From the NCBI GenBank assembly GCA_945870225.1, contig CAMBRF010000001.1:124001-188000 (forward strand): a DNA stretch of 64,000 bases, in the 5' to 3' direction. Position numbers and translations under genes: made by a program. The number at the start of each line of letters is the position of its first letter. The stretch's first letter is position 1. The notes under the pieces are model-generated. The model worked only from the letters and a program-made list of their open reading frames with translations. It was not told the DNA's origin and did not search any database. This stretch comes from PVC group bacterium. Lineage in GTDB: Bacteria; Verrucomicrobiota; Kiritimatiellia; CAIKKV01; CAITUY01. Positions 52,144 to 61,112 of the stretch are shown here, piece after piece.

Positions 52144-53853
52144 ATGACTGAAGTGCGGCTAGGAAATGTGTTGTTGCAGCGGGGGCTGATTAAAGAATCC
52201 CAGCTTGAGAGCGCCATCAGTCGTCATCGCGAGACGGGGCAGTTGCTGGGAGAGTCCTTGGTCGAGCTGGGGTATGTGACGCAGGACGACATCGGGCGGG
52301 CGTTGGCGGAACAGATGGGGATCCCTTTCTATGAACTGGGCGATGACTTTCGGATGGAGAAATCGGAAGTCAAGCTGGTGCCTGAGGCGGTTGCGCGGCG
52401 TTGCTGTCTGGTTGCGGTGAAGAAAGATGCCAGCCTTTCCATGACTCTGGTCATGAAGGATCCGCTGGATGTGGAGGCAATCGATACGGTGCGGTCCCTG
52501 ACACGGCTTGAAATTCATAAGGCGGTTAGCTCGGAGGCTCGGATCCGGGCGGCGATTGACCGTTTCTATACGCCGGAAGCCCATATTGAGCGTGATCTGC
52601 AGGATATCGCCGAGGTCGAGCCCGATCCGGCGAGTGTGGTGCTGGATGAAGCCCAGGTGAATGCCGAACAGTTGCGCGTATTGGCCAACGATGCGCCGGT
52701 GGTCCGTTTTGTCAACTTGTTGCTGATGCAGGCGGTGCGTGATCGGGCCAGTGATATTCATTTCGAGCCCGGCGAAAAGGATGTAAGAGTGCGTCTGCGT
52801 ATTGATGGGGTGCTGCGGGAAATTACGCCGCCACCGAAGGCGCTGTATCAGGCCATTGTCACGCGTATCAAGATTCTATCCACCATGGACATTGCTGAGC
52901 GCCGGCTGCCCTTGGATGGGCGGTTCAAGTTTACAGTCCATGACCGGATCATCGATATACGCGTTTCGTCTCTGCCCCAGGTGCATGGCGAAAAGCTTGT
53001 GCTGCGGGTGTTGGACCGCAAGTCTCTCTTGGTGGACATGAAGGATTCGGGCTTTAACGATGTACTGCTCAAGCGCTTTCAGCGGATCTTGCAGGTGCCG
53101 CATGGAATAATTCTGGTGACCGGACCGACTGGCAGCGGCAAGACGACAACATTGTATGGCGCGCTGAACTATTTAAAGAGTCCCCAGTGGAATATCCAGA
53201 CGGTTGAAGATCCTGTCGAATACTTGATGCCGGGTATCAATCAGATGCAGATCAAGCCGCAGATTGGTTTGGACTTTGCCAGTGCCCTGCGGTCCATTTT
53301 GCGGCAGGATCCTGATATTATTATGATTGGCGAGATACGCGATCTGGAGACGGCCCGTATTGCCATGCGTTCGGCGTTGACCGGCCACCTGGTGCTCAGC
53401 ACGCTGCACACCAATGATGCACCCTCTGCTCTTTGGCGATTGCGGGATATTGGCATTGAATCCTATCTCGTTGCTGCCACTGTGAAACTGATTGTTTCGC
53501 AACGTTTGGTGCGTCTGGTGTGTCCGCATTGCAAGGAAGTTAAAGCCCCATCTGAAGAAGCCCTCGCCTTTGCGACCAGTTTTTGTCCGGATGCGGGATC
53601 TTGGACCTATTTTTATGGTAAAGGGTGCCCGAAATGCAGCAAGACGGGCTATCGTGGGCGCAGTGGAATATTTGAGTTTCTGGAAGTGACTGATCCCATC
53701 AGGGAAATGATTTTACAGGAGACCGGCGGCGTTGTTTTTCGGAACAAGGTCATCGAGATGGGGATGGAAACATTGGTGCGGAGTGGCCTGGGAAAAGTCA
53801 AGGAAGGGGCCACAACTATTGAGGAAATCATGGGTGTCTGTGCCGGAGATTAG
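52144..53853 (+). CDS. type II secretion/type IV pilus assembly ATPase (GspE/PilB)
   Basis: VTGPTGSGKTTTLYGALNYL, RQDPDIIMIGEIRDLETARIAMRSALTGHLVLSTLHTNDA, CPHC...CPKCSKTGYRGR zinc site. Confidence 0.96.
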   Translation: MTEVRLGNVLLQRGLIKESQLESAISRHRETGQLLGESLVELGYVTQDDIGRALAEQMGIPFYELGDDFRMEKSEVKLVPEAVARRCCLVAVKKDASLSMTLVMKDPLDVEAIDTVRSLTRLEIHKAVSSEARIRAAIDRFYTPEAHIERDLQDIAEVEPDPASVVLDEAQVNAEQLRVLANDAPVVRFVNLLLMQAVRDRASDIHFEPGEKDVRVRLRIDGVLREITPPPKALYQAIVTRIKILSTMDIAERRLPLDGRFKFTVHDRIIDIRVSSLPQVHGEKLVLRVLDRKSLLVDMKDSGFNDVLLKRFQRILQVPHGIILVTGPTGSGKTTTLYGALNYLKSPQWNIQTVEDPVEYLMPGINQMQIKPQIGLDFASALRSILRQDPDIIMIGEIRDLETARIAMRSALTGHLVLSTLHTNDAPSALWRLRDIGIESYLVAATVKLIVSQRLVRLVCPHCKEVKAPSEEALAFATSFCPDAGSWTYFYGKGCPKCSKTGYRGRSGIFEFLEVTDPIREMILQETGGVVFRNKVIEMGMETLVRSGLGKVKEGATTIEEIMGVCAGD

Positions 53854-53915
53854 TTCCGTCGGGATCGTCTCTTTTGGGAGGGACGGCGTGTCGCCGTCCG
53901 GTTGAGAGGGGAAAT

Positions 53916-55157
53916 ATGCCATTTTACCGCTATAGCGCCAGAGATGCCAAGGGAGCGTCGTTCAAGGGCGATGTTGAGGCTCAAACAAGGTATGAGGCTC
54001 TGTCGCAGCTTAATGCCCGCGGTTTAACGGTCGTTGAGATTGAAGAAGTGGGGGGGGGATTCGTTCGTGCGGCCATTAGTGCGCGACCGCCGGCTATCAA
54101 AGTCTCGAAAGGGTTTCGGTCGGGAAGAGTGTCCCTCACAGAAAAAGCCATTTTTTGCCGGCAGTTATCCATCTCTGTTAGCTCGGGGATTTCACTCCGG
54201 GAGGCAGTTGAAACTATCATGACGGATCAGGATAATGCCTCCTTTCAAGAGGTTCTGGCTCGGATTCTGCAAGGATTGGATGACGGAATGCCTTTCTCGC
54301 ATGCGATCAGTCGAGAGAGTCGGGTTTTTGACCGGCTGTTTATTGCCTTGATCAGGGCGGCGGAGGAATCCGGGAGCATGACTGAGACGCTGGAGTATCT
54401 GGCGACCGCGCTTGAAAAGTCAGACCGGTTAGCACGCAAGGTTCGCAGCATCTTGGCCTACCCAATGTTTATCGGCGCGTTTTTCATTATTGTTATCGGG
54501 ATCATGACGTTATTCATTTTGCCTCGATTTCAGGACATATTCGCTAATTTTGGGAGCAAACTGCCCTTATTGACCCGTGTGGTGCTGGATGGTAACAAAT
54601 TTATCATTCACAATCTTGTCTACATCATGGCAGGGATTGTGGCCGTTATTGTTTCGCTGACGATTTATGTGCGGACGCCGGCTGGACGTCTGCAGCGGGA
54701 TGGCTTTGTGCTTAAATTGCCCTTGGTGGGTGAACTGATCCGAAAAATATCTGTGGCCAGGTTTTGTCGAAATCTAGGGATTATGATTCGTGGCGGCGTT
54801 CCTGTGACGACTGCCATTACCATTGCCGCAGAAGTTCTTGGGAATCGGGCAATGGAGGACACGCTGCGAGCGACCCATGATCGGATCATTGAGGGGAACG
54901 ATATTGCCTCCAGTCTTGATAAGAAGACGTTTCCTCGGCTTGTGGTTCGGATGGTAGGAGTCGGCGAATCCTCCGGTCGGTTGCCGGAAGTACTCGACAA
55001 GGTGTCGGATCTTTACGAAGATCAAATAGAGGGTTCTATTATGGTGATCACAGCTCTATTTGAGCCGTTCATCATCATTTTTTTCGGGGCCATTGTTCTG
55101 GTCTTTGTTATGGCGATTTATCTGCCGGTATTCTCAGTTGCGGGTACGGCGAGGTAG
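53916..55157 (+). CDS. type II secretion/type IV pilus inner-membrane platform protein (GspF/PilC)
   Basis: MPFYRYSARDAKGASFKGDVEA, FCRQLSISVSSGISLREAVE, VGESSGRLPEVLDKVSDLYEDQIEG. Confidence 0.95.
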   Translation: MPFYRYSARDAKGASFKGDVEAQTRYEALSQLNARGLTVVEIEEVGGGFVRAAISARPPAIKVSKGFRSGRVSLTEKAIFCRQLSISVSSGISLREAVETIMTDQDNASFQEVLARILQGLDDGMPFSHAISRESRVFDRLFIALIRAAEESGSMTETLEYLATALEKSDRLARKVRSILAYPMFIGAFFIIVIGIMTLFILPRFQDIFANFGSKLPLLTRVVLDGNKFIIHNLVYIMAGIVAVIVSLTIYVRTPAGRLQRDGFVLKLPLVGELIRKISVARFCRNLGIMIRGGVPVTTAITIAAEVLGNRAMEDTLRATHDRIIEGNDIASSLDKKTFPRLVVRMVGVGESSGRLPEVLDKVSDLYEDQIEGSIMVITALFEPFIIIFFGAIVLVFVMAIYLPVFSVAGTAR

Positions 55158-55277
55158 GACGAAGACTGAAAGGAGGGCTTATAAAAACGATGGAGTGGTT
55201 GGGTGTTCTTTATTGTCTTGAATGTGCCTTTTCATGCGTTGTGGTGGAGTAACAAAAAAAAGAAAGAGGGAAAGCAG

Positions 55278-55691
55278 ATGAGTATCAAGAGCAAGGCTGG
55301 TTTTACGTTGATTGAGTTGATGGTCGTGGCGATTATTGTTGCCATCCTGGCCGCTGTGGCCATCCCGCTGTTATCAGCCAACAGGAACCGGGCGTATGCA
55401 ACCGAAGGGCAGGCCGGTTGTGGTACAATTAAGACGGCTATTCGGGTGATGCAGGCCGATAATGCCACGGCTCCCGCGACGGGAAATATCGCCAGTAATA
55501 ATGTCAGGGGTGTGTCCACTGCTGATTTGGAAGGGACATACTTTGCTGGTAATGGTTATGTGCTGACGACCTTCACGGACTACAATAACTACGTTGTGAC
55601 GGCCACGGCCTCGAAGAATAATGCGGCCGGTACCGTGATTATGACGGTAGCAAGCGGGTCGGCTGCGTTCACCGGGACTCTGTTACAGTAG
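55278..55691 (+). CDS. major type IV pilin / GspG-like prepilin
   Basis: MSIKSKAG^FTLIELMVVAIIVAILAAVAIPLL prepilin peptidase site. Confidence 0.92.
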   Translation: MSIKSKAGFTLIELMVVAIIVAILAAVAIPLLSANRNRAYATEGQAGCGTIKTAIRVMQADNATAPATGNIASNNVRGVSTADLEGTYFAGNGYVLTTFTDYNNYVVTATASKNNAAGTVIMTVASGSAAFTGTLLQ

Positions 55692-55710
55692 AATAGTGGG
55701 ACTCTTCGGT

Positions 55711-55768
55711 AGACCGGGGCGATTTTCCGTGTAATACGGAATGTCGCATCCGGCTACCGGGTCTTTTC
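55711..55768 (+). terminator. candidate structured terminator after pilin gene
   Basis: Inner stem GCGATTTTCCGT-GTAAT-ACGGAATGTCGC (10/12) and outer AGACC/GGTCT followed by T-rich run. Confidence 0.35.
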
Positions 55769-55820
55769 GTTTTAGCGTGTTTAATGACGACATGCGGCGT
55801 AAACACGTCGAATCTTTCTG

Positions 55821-55876
55821 GGTAGGGCGCGCAGTCCCTTGAGCGCTGCGGCGGCCAAGGGACTGGCCGCCCTACC
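55821..55876. repeat. 20-bp imperfect inverted repeat GGTAGGGCGCGCAGTCCCTT ... AAGGGACTGGCCGCCCTACC
   Basis: 18/20 complementary arms, 16-nt spacer. Confidence 0.9.
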
Positions 55877-55919
55877 AATTGGGTTGCGGGCAGAAGCCTG
55901 TGGTGGGACGGAGGATGAC

Positions 55920-56891
55920 GTGATCAGTTGGTCCACATCAGATGTTGCCGGCGTCAATTTCGGGGACAGTCACATTACAGTGGCCCGGATGCGCGGCAAC
56001 AAGAGCGGACCTTTAGAGGTCACTCATGCGGGGTGGGGGGACTACGACCCGTCGGCCCCTGAGAAGGAAATCGCTACAGCCCTCAGGGCGCTCTGGCGCA
56101 AGGCGCGTCTTCCCACAACGGCTGTTGTGGCGTCTCTTCGCAGTTCAGCGCTGGTAGTCCGCTATTTCAAGTATCCTTCCATGCCGGAGGCCGAGTTGTG
56201 GTCGGCGCTGCAGCTCCAAGCAGAAGAGTGTCTGCAATTGTCGCGAGATGAACTGGTTGTGGACTGCCATATCAATAAAGGACAGGTGTTGGGGAACGAA
56301 AAGCGACTTGCGGGTGAGATGATCGAAGGGGTGTTGGCGGCTGCTCCTACTAAGGACGTTGACCGCGCATTAAGTGTTTTGCATATGGCCGGCCTGGATC
56401 CCATCATTCTGGATGTCAGGGCCATGGCTGTTGCGAATCTGTACGCCGTGTTAACGGCTAAACGGGAAGAGCCCACGATTTGCGTGGTCAATCTCTCGCC
56501 GCATTCGGCGGATGTGATTGTGCTCTCGAAATCGGGAGGGATGTATCCTCATACGGTCTTCTGCCGGGCCTCGACGTGGGCTGAATCTCCCGAGTTTTTG
56601 TGCGAAAATATCCGCGATGTGATGAAATATAGCGAGTTCAAGCTTGATTGGGATCCTGTTCATCGGGTCTACCTGACAGGAGACATGTCGACGCAAGGTG
56701 CAGCAAGCCCGTCTTTTAACAGTGAGTTTATGGCGAAAATTCAGACAGGGATGAAGCTTCCGGTAGAAGTTTGGGACCCGTTGAAGCACCTCGTTTTGAA
56801 GGCGAAAAGGGTCAAGGAGTTGATTGAAAGTCATCCCGCTGACGCGGCGCGGCTTGCACCCAGCCTGGGCCTGGCATTAAGGAGGGGCTGA
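55920..56891 (+). CDS. PilM-like pilus assembly protein
   Basis: VAGVNFGDSHITVARMRG actin-like start; position pilin-M-N-O; GTG start with GGAGG SD. Confidence 0.75.
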   Translation: MISWSTSDVAGVNFGDSHITVARMRGNKSGPLEVTHAGWGDYDPSAPEKEIATALRALWRKARLPTTAVVASLRSSALVVRYFKYPSMPEAELWSALQLQAEECLQLSRDELVVDCHINKGQVLGNEKRLAGEMIEGVLAAAPTKDVDRALSVLHMAGLDPIILDVRAMAVANLYAVLTAKREEPTICVVNLSPHSADVIVLSKSGGMYPHTVFCRASTWAESPEFLCENIRDVMKYSEFKLDWDPVHRVYLTGDMSTQGAASPSFNSEFMAKIQTGMKLPVEVWDPLKHLVLKAKRVKELIESHPADAARLAPSLGLALRRG

Positions 56892-56892
56892 C

Positions 56893-57498
56893 ATGGTTCC
56901 CTATAGGCTGAATATGGCGCGAGGGCACGTGTTGCCGTTGGCGACCAGGAGGCGATGGCTCCTCTGGCTCGCGATATATTTTTTGGTCGTGCTGGTGGTT
57001 TTGGCGGTGAGCGTGGCGGTGCTTACCCATAATGGGATAGCGCTTTCCCGGCAGCAGGAAATCATCAAGGTCATGGAGCGGCAACTTTTGGATAATCGGC
57101 CGGGGGTTGTCAGTGTAGGCGACCTTATGCAGCGTCTGAGCCGGGAGATGGGCGCCTGTGAAGGACAACTGGGCGCGATCAATAGTTTCCGGGTGGGGGA
57201 AAGCCGTACGGCGGGAGTTATTTTGGGGCTTGTGAACGTTATGCCGTCCGGAATTGACTTGGGGAAGGTTGGCCTTGATGGTGCAGCCGCTCGAATGGAG
57301 TGCGAGGTTTATGTTCCAGCAGGTCTTAAAGCTGATGACGGCATGACGCCTCCCCGTTTGATAGCATTGTGGGGCGGAGAACCGTTGCTAAAAGGCAGGG
57401 TGAACCATTTTACGTCGGAAAAGAGTGAGCGCGTGATCGTTGATGGCCAGGAAGTGATGAGCTGGCGTTTTGCAGGCGTACTGGGCGGGGGTAACTAG
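56893..57498 (+). CDS. PilN-like pilus assembly protein
   Basis: Single N-terminal TM after a short basic cytoplasmic segment; locus position after pilM. Confidence 0.65.
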   Translation: MVPYRLNMARGHVLPLATRRRWLLWLAIYFLVVLVVLAVSVAVLTHNGIALSRQQEIIKVMERQLLDNRPGVVSVGDLMQRLSREMGACEGQLGAINSFRVGESRTAGVILGLVNVMPSGIDLGKVGLDGAAARMECEVYVPAGLKADDGMTPPRLIALWGGEPLLKGRVNHFTSEKSERVIVDGQEVMSWRFAGVLGGGN

Positions 57499-58437
57499 AT
57501 GAACCTGAGCATGTTAAGATCGGGGCGTCTGGAGCTCGCGGTGTGTATTGTGGGTCCGCTGCTGGTGCTTGCCGTCATTGCCATCCCCGGCCATCTCTAT
57601 TGCCGGCATTGGCGGCAGAACTTGGCGGATAGGCAGGCTTGTCTAGAACAGATTCCTGCGATGGAGCTGCAACTTGCGGCGGCGCGGCAGGCCTTGACTC
57701 CCTTTGCGGCGTCCAGTGCGGAAGGCGACAAGGCGGCGGAACTGACCCTCACCGCGGAAAAGGCGGCCCAGGATTTTGGCTTCATTACACGGTCGGTTAA
57801 TGTCGAGAAACCGGCGGGTGCCGGGGCGGAGTCATGGTCCGATTTTCGGATTGTCCTCAATGGAACCGGCCCCCTCAACTCAATCATAGGAATGTTGGAC
57901 TTTCTGGAACATCCCTCACGGCGGTTTCAGGTTGGTCAGGTTACCCTGAAGGCCAGAGGATTTGTTCCTCAGCCCATATATGATGGGATTGTGGTTCTGA
58001 GTTCCAGGGCTATGAATTCTGCTGCCCCCTCGGGCGCGGGCCCTGCCACTCCTGTGGTAACAGCGGCGCAGGGGATCGAATTGACCAGGCGTTTGGGCCA
58101 ACTGACGGCTTCGATTCGAGCGTGGGCTGAGGAAAAACGCTCGCCCTTGAGTATCCCGAAAAAAGCGGATGACCGTAAGGCGCAGGTAAAGACAGAAAAC
58201 CCCCTGAAGGCAAGTCTCTTTACGTTGACCGGAATCATAAGGGATAAAAAGAATCCGTTAGCGTTGACGGATCGTGGCGTGTTCGGTGTCGGCGATAAGA
58301 TCGATGGTTATCAGGTGCTTTCGATTGCCGAAGACCATGTTCTTGTTCAAGGCGTCAGTGGACCTCCGGAAACGGTGAAATTGTATTCTGATGAGGGGCA
58401 CAAAGATGAACAGAATCCTGGCAAGCGCGGCGATTGA
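57499..58437 (+). CDS. PilO-like protein with C-terminal PilP/GspC HR-like region
   Basis: N-terminal TM + coiled region; C-terminal LFTLTGIIRDKKNPLALTDRGVFGVGDKIDGYQVLSIAEDHVLVQ. Confidence 0.65.
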   Translation: MNLSMLRSGRLELAVCIVGPLLVLAVIAIPGHLYCRHWRQNLADRQACLEQIPAMELQLAAARQALTPFAASSAEGDKAAELTLTAEKAAQDFGFITRSVNVEKPAGAGAESWSDFRIVLNGTGPLNSIIGMLDFLEHPSRRFQVGQVTLKARGFVPQPIYDGIVVLSSRAMNSAAPSGAGPATPVVTAAQGIELTRRLGQLTASIRAWAEEKRSPLSIPKKADDRKAQVKTENPLKASLFTLTGIIRDKKNPLALTDRGVFGVGDKIDGYQVLSIAEDHVLVQGVSGPPETVKLYSDEGHKDEQNPGKRGD

Positions 58438-58891
58438 CTCCGACCGGACGCTAAATCGGTCACCTGTCCGAGCGAATCGTGTGGGGAAAAGTGGCAGCTC
58501 ACTGGTCGAAGTGATGGTCGCCTGTGTGATTCTTTTGATTATTGCCGTGGCAGGAGCCGAGTACCTTTCTCACGGTCAAGCAACCCTCGCGTTTCAGAAA
58601 AACCGTCGGCTCGCACTTGAGGTGGCGAATAGCGAAATGGAGAAGATTGAAGGAATGTCATATGGAGCGATCACGAACCTGTTGCCCAATAACCCCAGGA
58701 GTTTCGGTGTTGTGAATATAGGGACAAATGTGAACATTGGCGGCGCCACGCTCCCGATGACGAGAACGTTTCGGTATTTCGACGCCGACGCAGGTTCGTC
58801 CACCTACGATGCCGTATGGGTCTCTGTTTCAGTTCGGTACCGGTCGGATTTGGGAGATCAGATCACCTTACACACTCTAAGATCTTTATGA
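58406..58891 (+). CDS. prepilin-like protein (PilV/GspI-like)
   Basis: GKSG^SSLVEVMVACVILLIIAVAGAEYL; short N-terminal leader. Confidence 0.75.
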   Translation: MNRILASAAIDSDRTLNRSPVRANRVGKSGSSLVEVMVACVILLIIAVAGAEYLSHGQATLAFQKNRRLALEVANSEMEKIEGMSYGAITNLLPNNPRSFGVVNIGTNVNIGGATLPMTRTFRYFDADAGSSTYDAVWVSVSVRYRSDLGDQITLHTLRSL

Positions 58892-58910
58892 GTAGGGGTT
58901 CTTAAGCTCA

Positions 58911-59375
58911 ATGAATGCTTGTCGAAATAAGGGTTTCACACTTGTGGAACTGATGGTCGGCATGGTTGCGGCGGCCATACTTGCCCTGATGTTTGGAGCC
59001 ATGTTGTTTTACGGCTACACAGGGTGGGTGAGACTGCAGGCGATGGCCGAGATGGAACGTAGTGGTGCATTGGCGATGCATACGATGAGTCGAGTGTTTC
59101 GTGGGGCTACGGCGACTAAAATAAAGAATGTCAGCGGCAGCTCGGTAATCGTCAGTAATGTCAACAGCATTGCGTCGCAGTCTTTCTACCGCTCCGGGGA
59201 AACGCTTAAATATGGTATCAACGGAGTGGATAGAATGAATTTGGTTGAGACGGGTTTGACAGCTTTTGTCTGCCTGCCGGTTTCCAATAACGAGGTGAGA
59301 GTTATGTTGAGTCTGAGAGTGCCTGCGGTGAATATGACGATGAGCCTGACGAACATCATCACACTGAGGAACTGA
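58911..59375 (+). CDS. prepilin-like protein (PilW/GspJ-like)
   Basis: MNACRNKG^FTLVELMVGMVAAAILALMFGAM. Confidence 0.8.
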   Translation: MNACRNKGFTLVELMVGMVAAAILALMFGAMLFYGYTGWVRLQAMAEMERSGALAMHTMSRVFRGATATKIKNVSGSSVIVSNVNSIASQSFYRSGETLKYGINGVDRMNLVETGLTAFVCLPVSNNEVRVMLSLRVPAVNMTMSLTNIITLRN

Positions 59376-59378
59376 ACC

Positions 59379-60575
59379 ATGAGCACGAACATCCATATTA
59401 TGAACCGTTGTCCCCTTCGGCCTGATGGTAATCGTCGGGAGGGTGCCGTTCTGGCGATTGTGCTTATGGTGGTTCTGCTTCTCGGCATTCTAGCCGTTTC
59501 CATACTGAAAAACGGCGAGTACGTAGGGGTTGAGGCCTCAAGAGGCATAAACGACGCCAAGGCCTTCTGGGCTGCTGAGGCGGGGTTGCATCATGCCAGA
59601 GGTCGCCTGTTTAGCTTCTCGAGTTTTCGCGACGTTCCTTACCCGTTCACCAGTACTCTAGCCACAGGAATTGACTACTCTGTGACAGTCGTCAATGGTT
59701 CACCCGATTATTTCACCATTACATCAACAGGAGTGGTTCAGGGCGTGGCCGGAAACGCCTCGTTTTCGAGAGCGGTTCGCCAGACGGTTCTGATCCATGA
59801 GGATTGGCGCGCTTTTGATTACGCGCTATTCGGAGGTAATGGTAATACTACCATTGGTAAGCTCGCGATGATCAATGGAGATGTATTCCAGAACGGAAAT
59901 ATCAATTTTACTCAAACTCCTACGGTCACCAATGGGAATATTGAGGCAGTTGGCACCGTTGGAAATTATCCGCGAACGGAGCCGCCGGTCCCCCTGCCGG
60001 AAGCACCGGTATTGAAGACGAGCGTTTACTCCAATCTCATCAACATTGCTGCGGTTAGTACGAATGTGACCTATCCGACCTCGCTTGCTGGCAAGACTAA
60101 TAACGTCCGAAATTCTATTACAATCTCAGGCAATCTTGTTGGGCCGGGGATGCTTGTGGTGAACGGTGATGTGAGCATTAACACGAGTACCGGGATCGGG
60201 AGCAATCTTACGATTGTGGCTAAAGGGGAGATTCATTTCACGAAAGATTGTGCAACGGGGGCCAACTGTATTCTCTATTCAAACACAGGATTCGACATAC
60301 AAAAAGACAACGCCATGCTGAGCGGGTGCATGCTGATTACACCAGGCGATATGGATATCGATAAGGAATTCACTTTGACCGGCGTGCTCTATGCTGGCGG
60401 AACCATAACGCTCGATAAGGCGGCCACCGTATACGGGTGTATTGTGGCGGGAGAGGGGTTTGATATTGCCAAGGAATTCACGGTTGTTTATACGAATGTG
60501 ATGAATACCATTCCGCCAGGCTTTGTAACGACGTTAACGTTGCGCGAAGAGCCTGATTGGGTGGAGCTTTTCTAG
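59379..60575 (+). CDS. PilX/GspK-like pilus-associated protein with beta-helical C-terminal region
   Basis: REGAVLAIVLMVVLLLGILAVSILKNGEYVG...AFWAAEAGLHHARGRL; repetitive GDMDIDKEFTLTGVLYAGGTITLDKAATVYGCIVAGEGFDI. Confidence 0.75.
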   Translation: MSTNIHIMNRCPLRPDGNRREGAVLAIVLMVVLLLGILAVSILKNGEYVGVEASRGINDAKAFWAAEAGLHHARGRLFSFSSFRDVPYPFTSTLATGIDYSVTVVNGSPDYFTITSTGVVQGVAGNASFSRAVRQTVLIHEDWRAFDYALFGGNGNTTIGKLAMINGDVFQNGNINFTQTPTVTNGNIEAVGTVGNYPRTEPPVPLPEAPVLKTSVYSNLINIAAVSTNVTYPTSLAGKTNNVRNSITISGNLVGPGMLVVNGDVSINTSTGIGSNLTIVAKGEIHFTKDCATGANCILYSNTGFDIQKDNAMLSGCMLITPGDMDIDKEFTLTGVLYAGGTITLDKAATVYGCIVAGEGFDIAKEFTVVYTNVMNTIPPGFVTTLTLREEPDWVELF

Positions 60576-60625
60576 TGTCTGTTGCGTTTCAGGGCAACAT
60601 GTTTAAAGGAAGGAGCAAGGATATA

Positions 60626-60988
60626 ATGAAAACACGAAACGTTTGTTTGCTGTGTACGGTGCTGTTGATTGGGGCTGCTGGTGTGGCCCTGACCGGATGC
60701 GAGTCGACGGGAACGACTGATTCGGCCATTACGATTACGGGGTCATCCTCGAACATCACGGGCAAAGCCGCCGTGACGCTTACAGCCGTGCTCGCCGGGG
60801 GGACTAATTCCACCACCAGTTTGGCGCTGCCGCTCGTGTGGACTGTGAGTGACTCCTTTTTGGGCGGCATCAAGTCAAGCGCCGGCGTGACCGCAATCTA
60901 CCAGTCGACCGGCAAGGTCGGGAATAATGCCATCACCGTCCGCGATCAGGGTGATTCGGAAGGCGTGGCTGTGGTGAGCCAGCAATAG
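60626..60988 (+). CDS. lipoprotein with bacterial Ig-like domain (putative)
   Basis: MKTRNVCLLCTVLLIGAAGVALTGC lipobox; ITGSSSNITGKAAVTLTAVL...VWTVSD... Confidence 0.65.
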   Translation: MKTRNVCLLCTVLLIGAAGVALTGCESTGTTDSAITITGSSSNITGKAAVTLTAVLAGGTNSTTSLALPLVWTVSDSFLGGIKSSAGVTAIYQSTGKVGNNAITVRDQGDSEGVAVVSQQ

Positions 60989-61009
60989 GCTGGGATGGGG
61001 TCTTGATTC

Positions 61010-61039
61010 TTGATGTGGCAATGAACGGCGAAGTATAGA
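61010..61039 (+). promoter_or_regulatory. candidate promoter TTGATG-N18-TATAGA of lipoprotein copy 1, duplicated upstream of copy 3
   Basis: -35/-10 arrangement and flanks conserved with 62867-62896. Confidence 0.55.
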
Positions 61040-61112
61040 TGCCTCCAAGAGGAAGCCATGCGCGTTGTGCTAGGGTGGTGATGACGGTGCCTTGAAGCAA
61101 AGGAAGGGTGTT

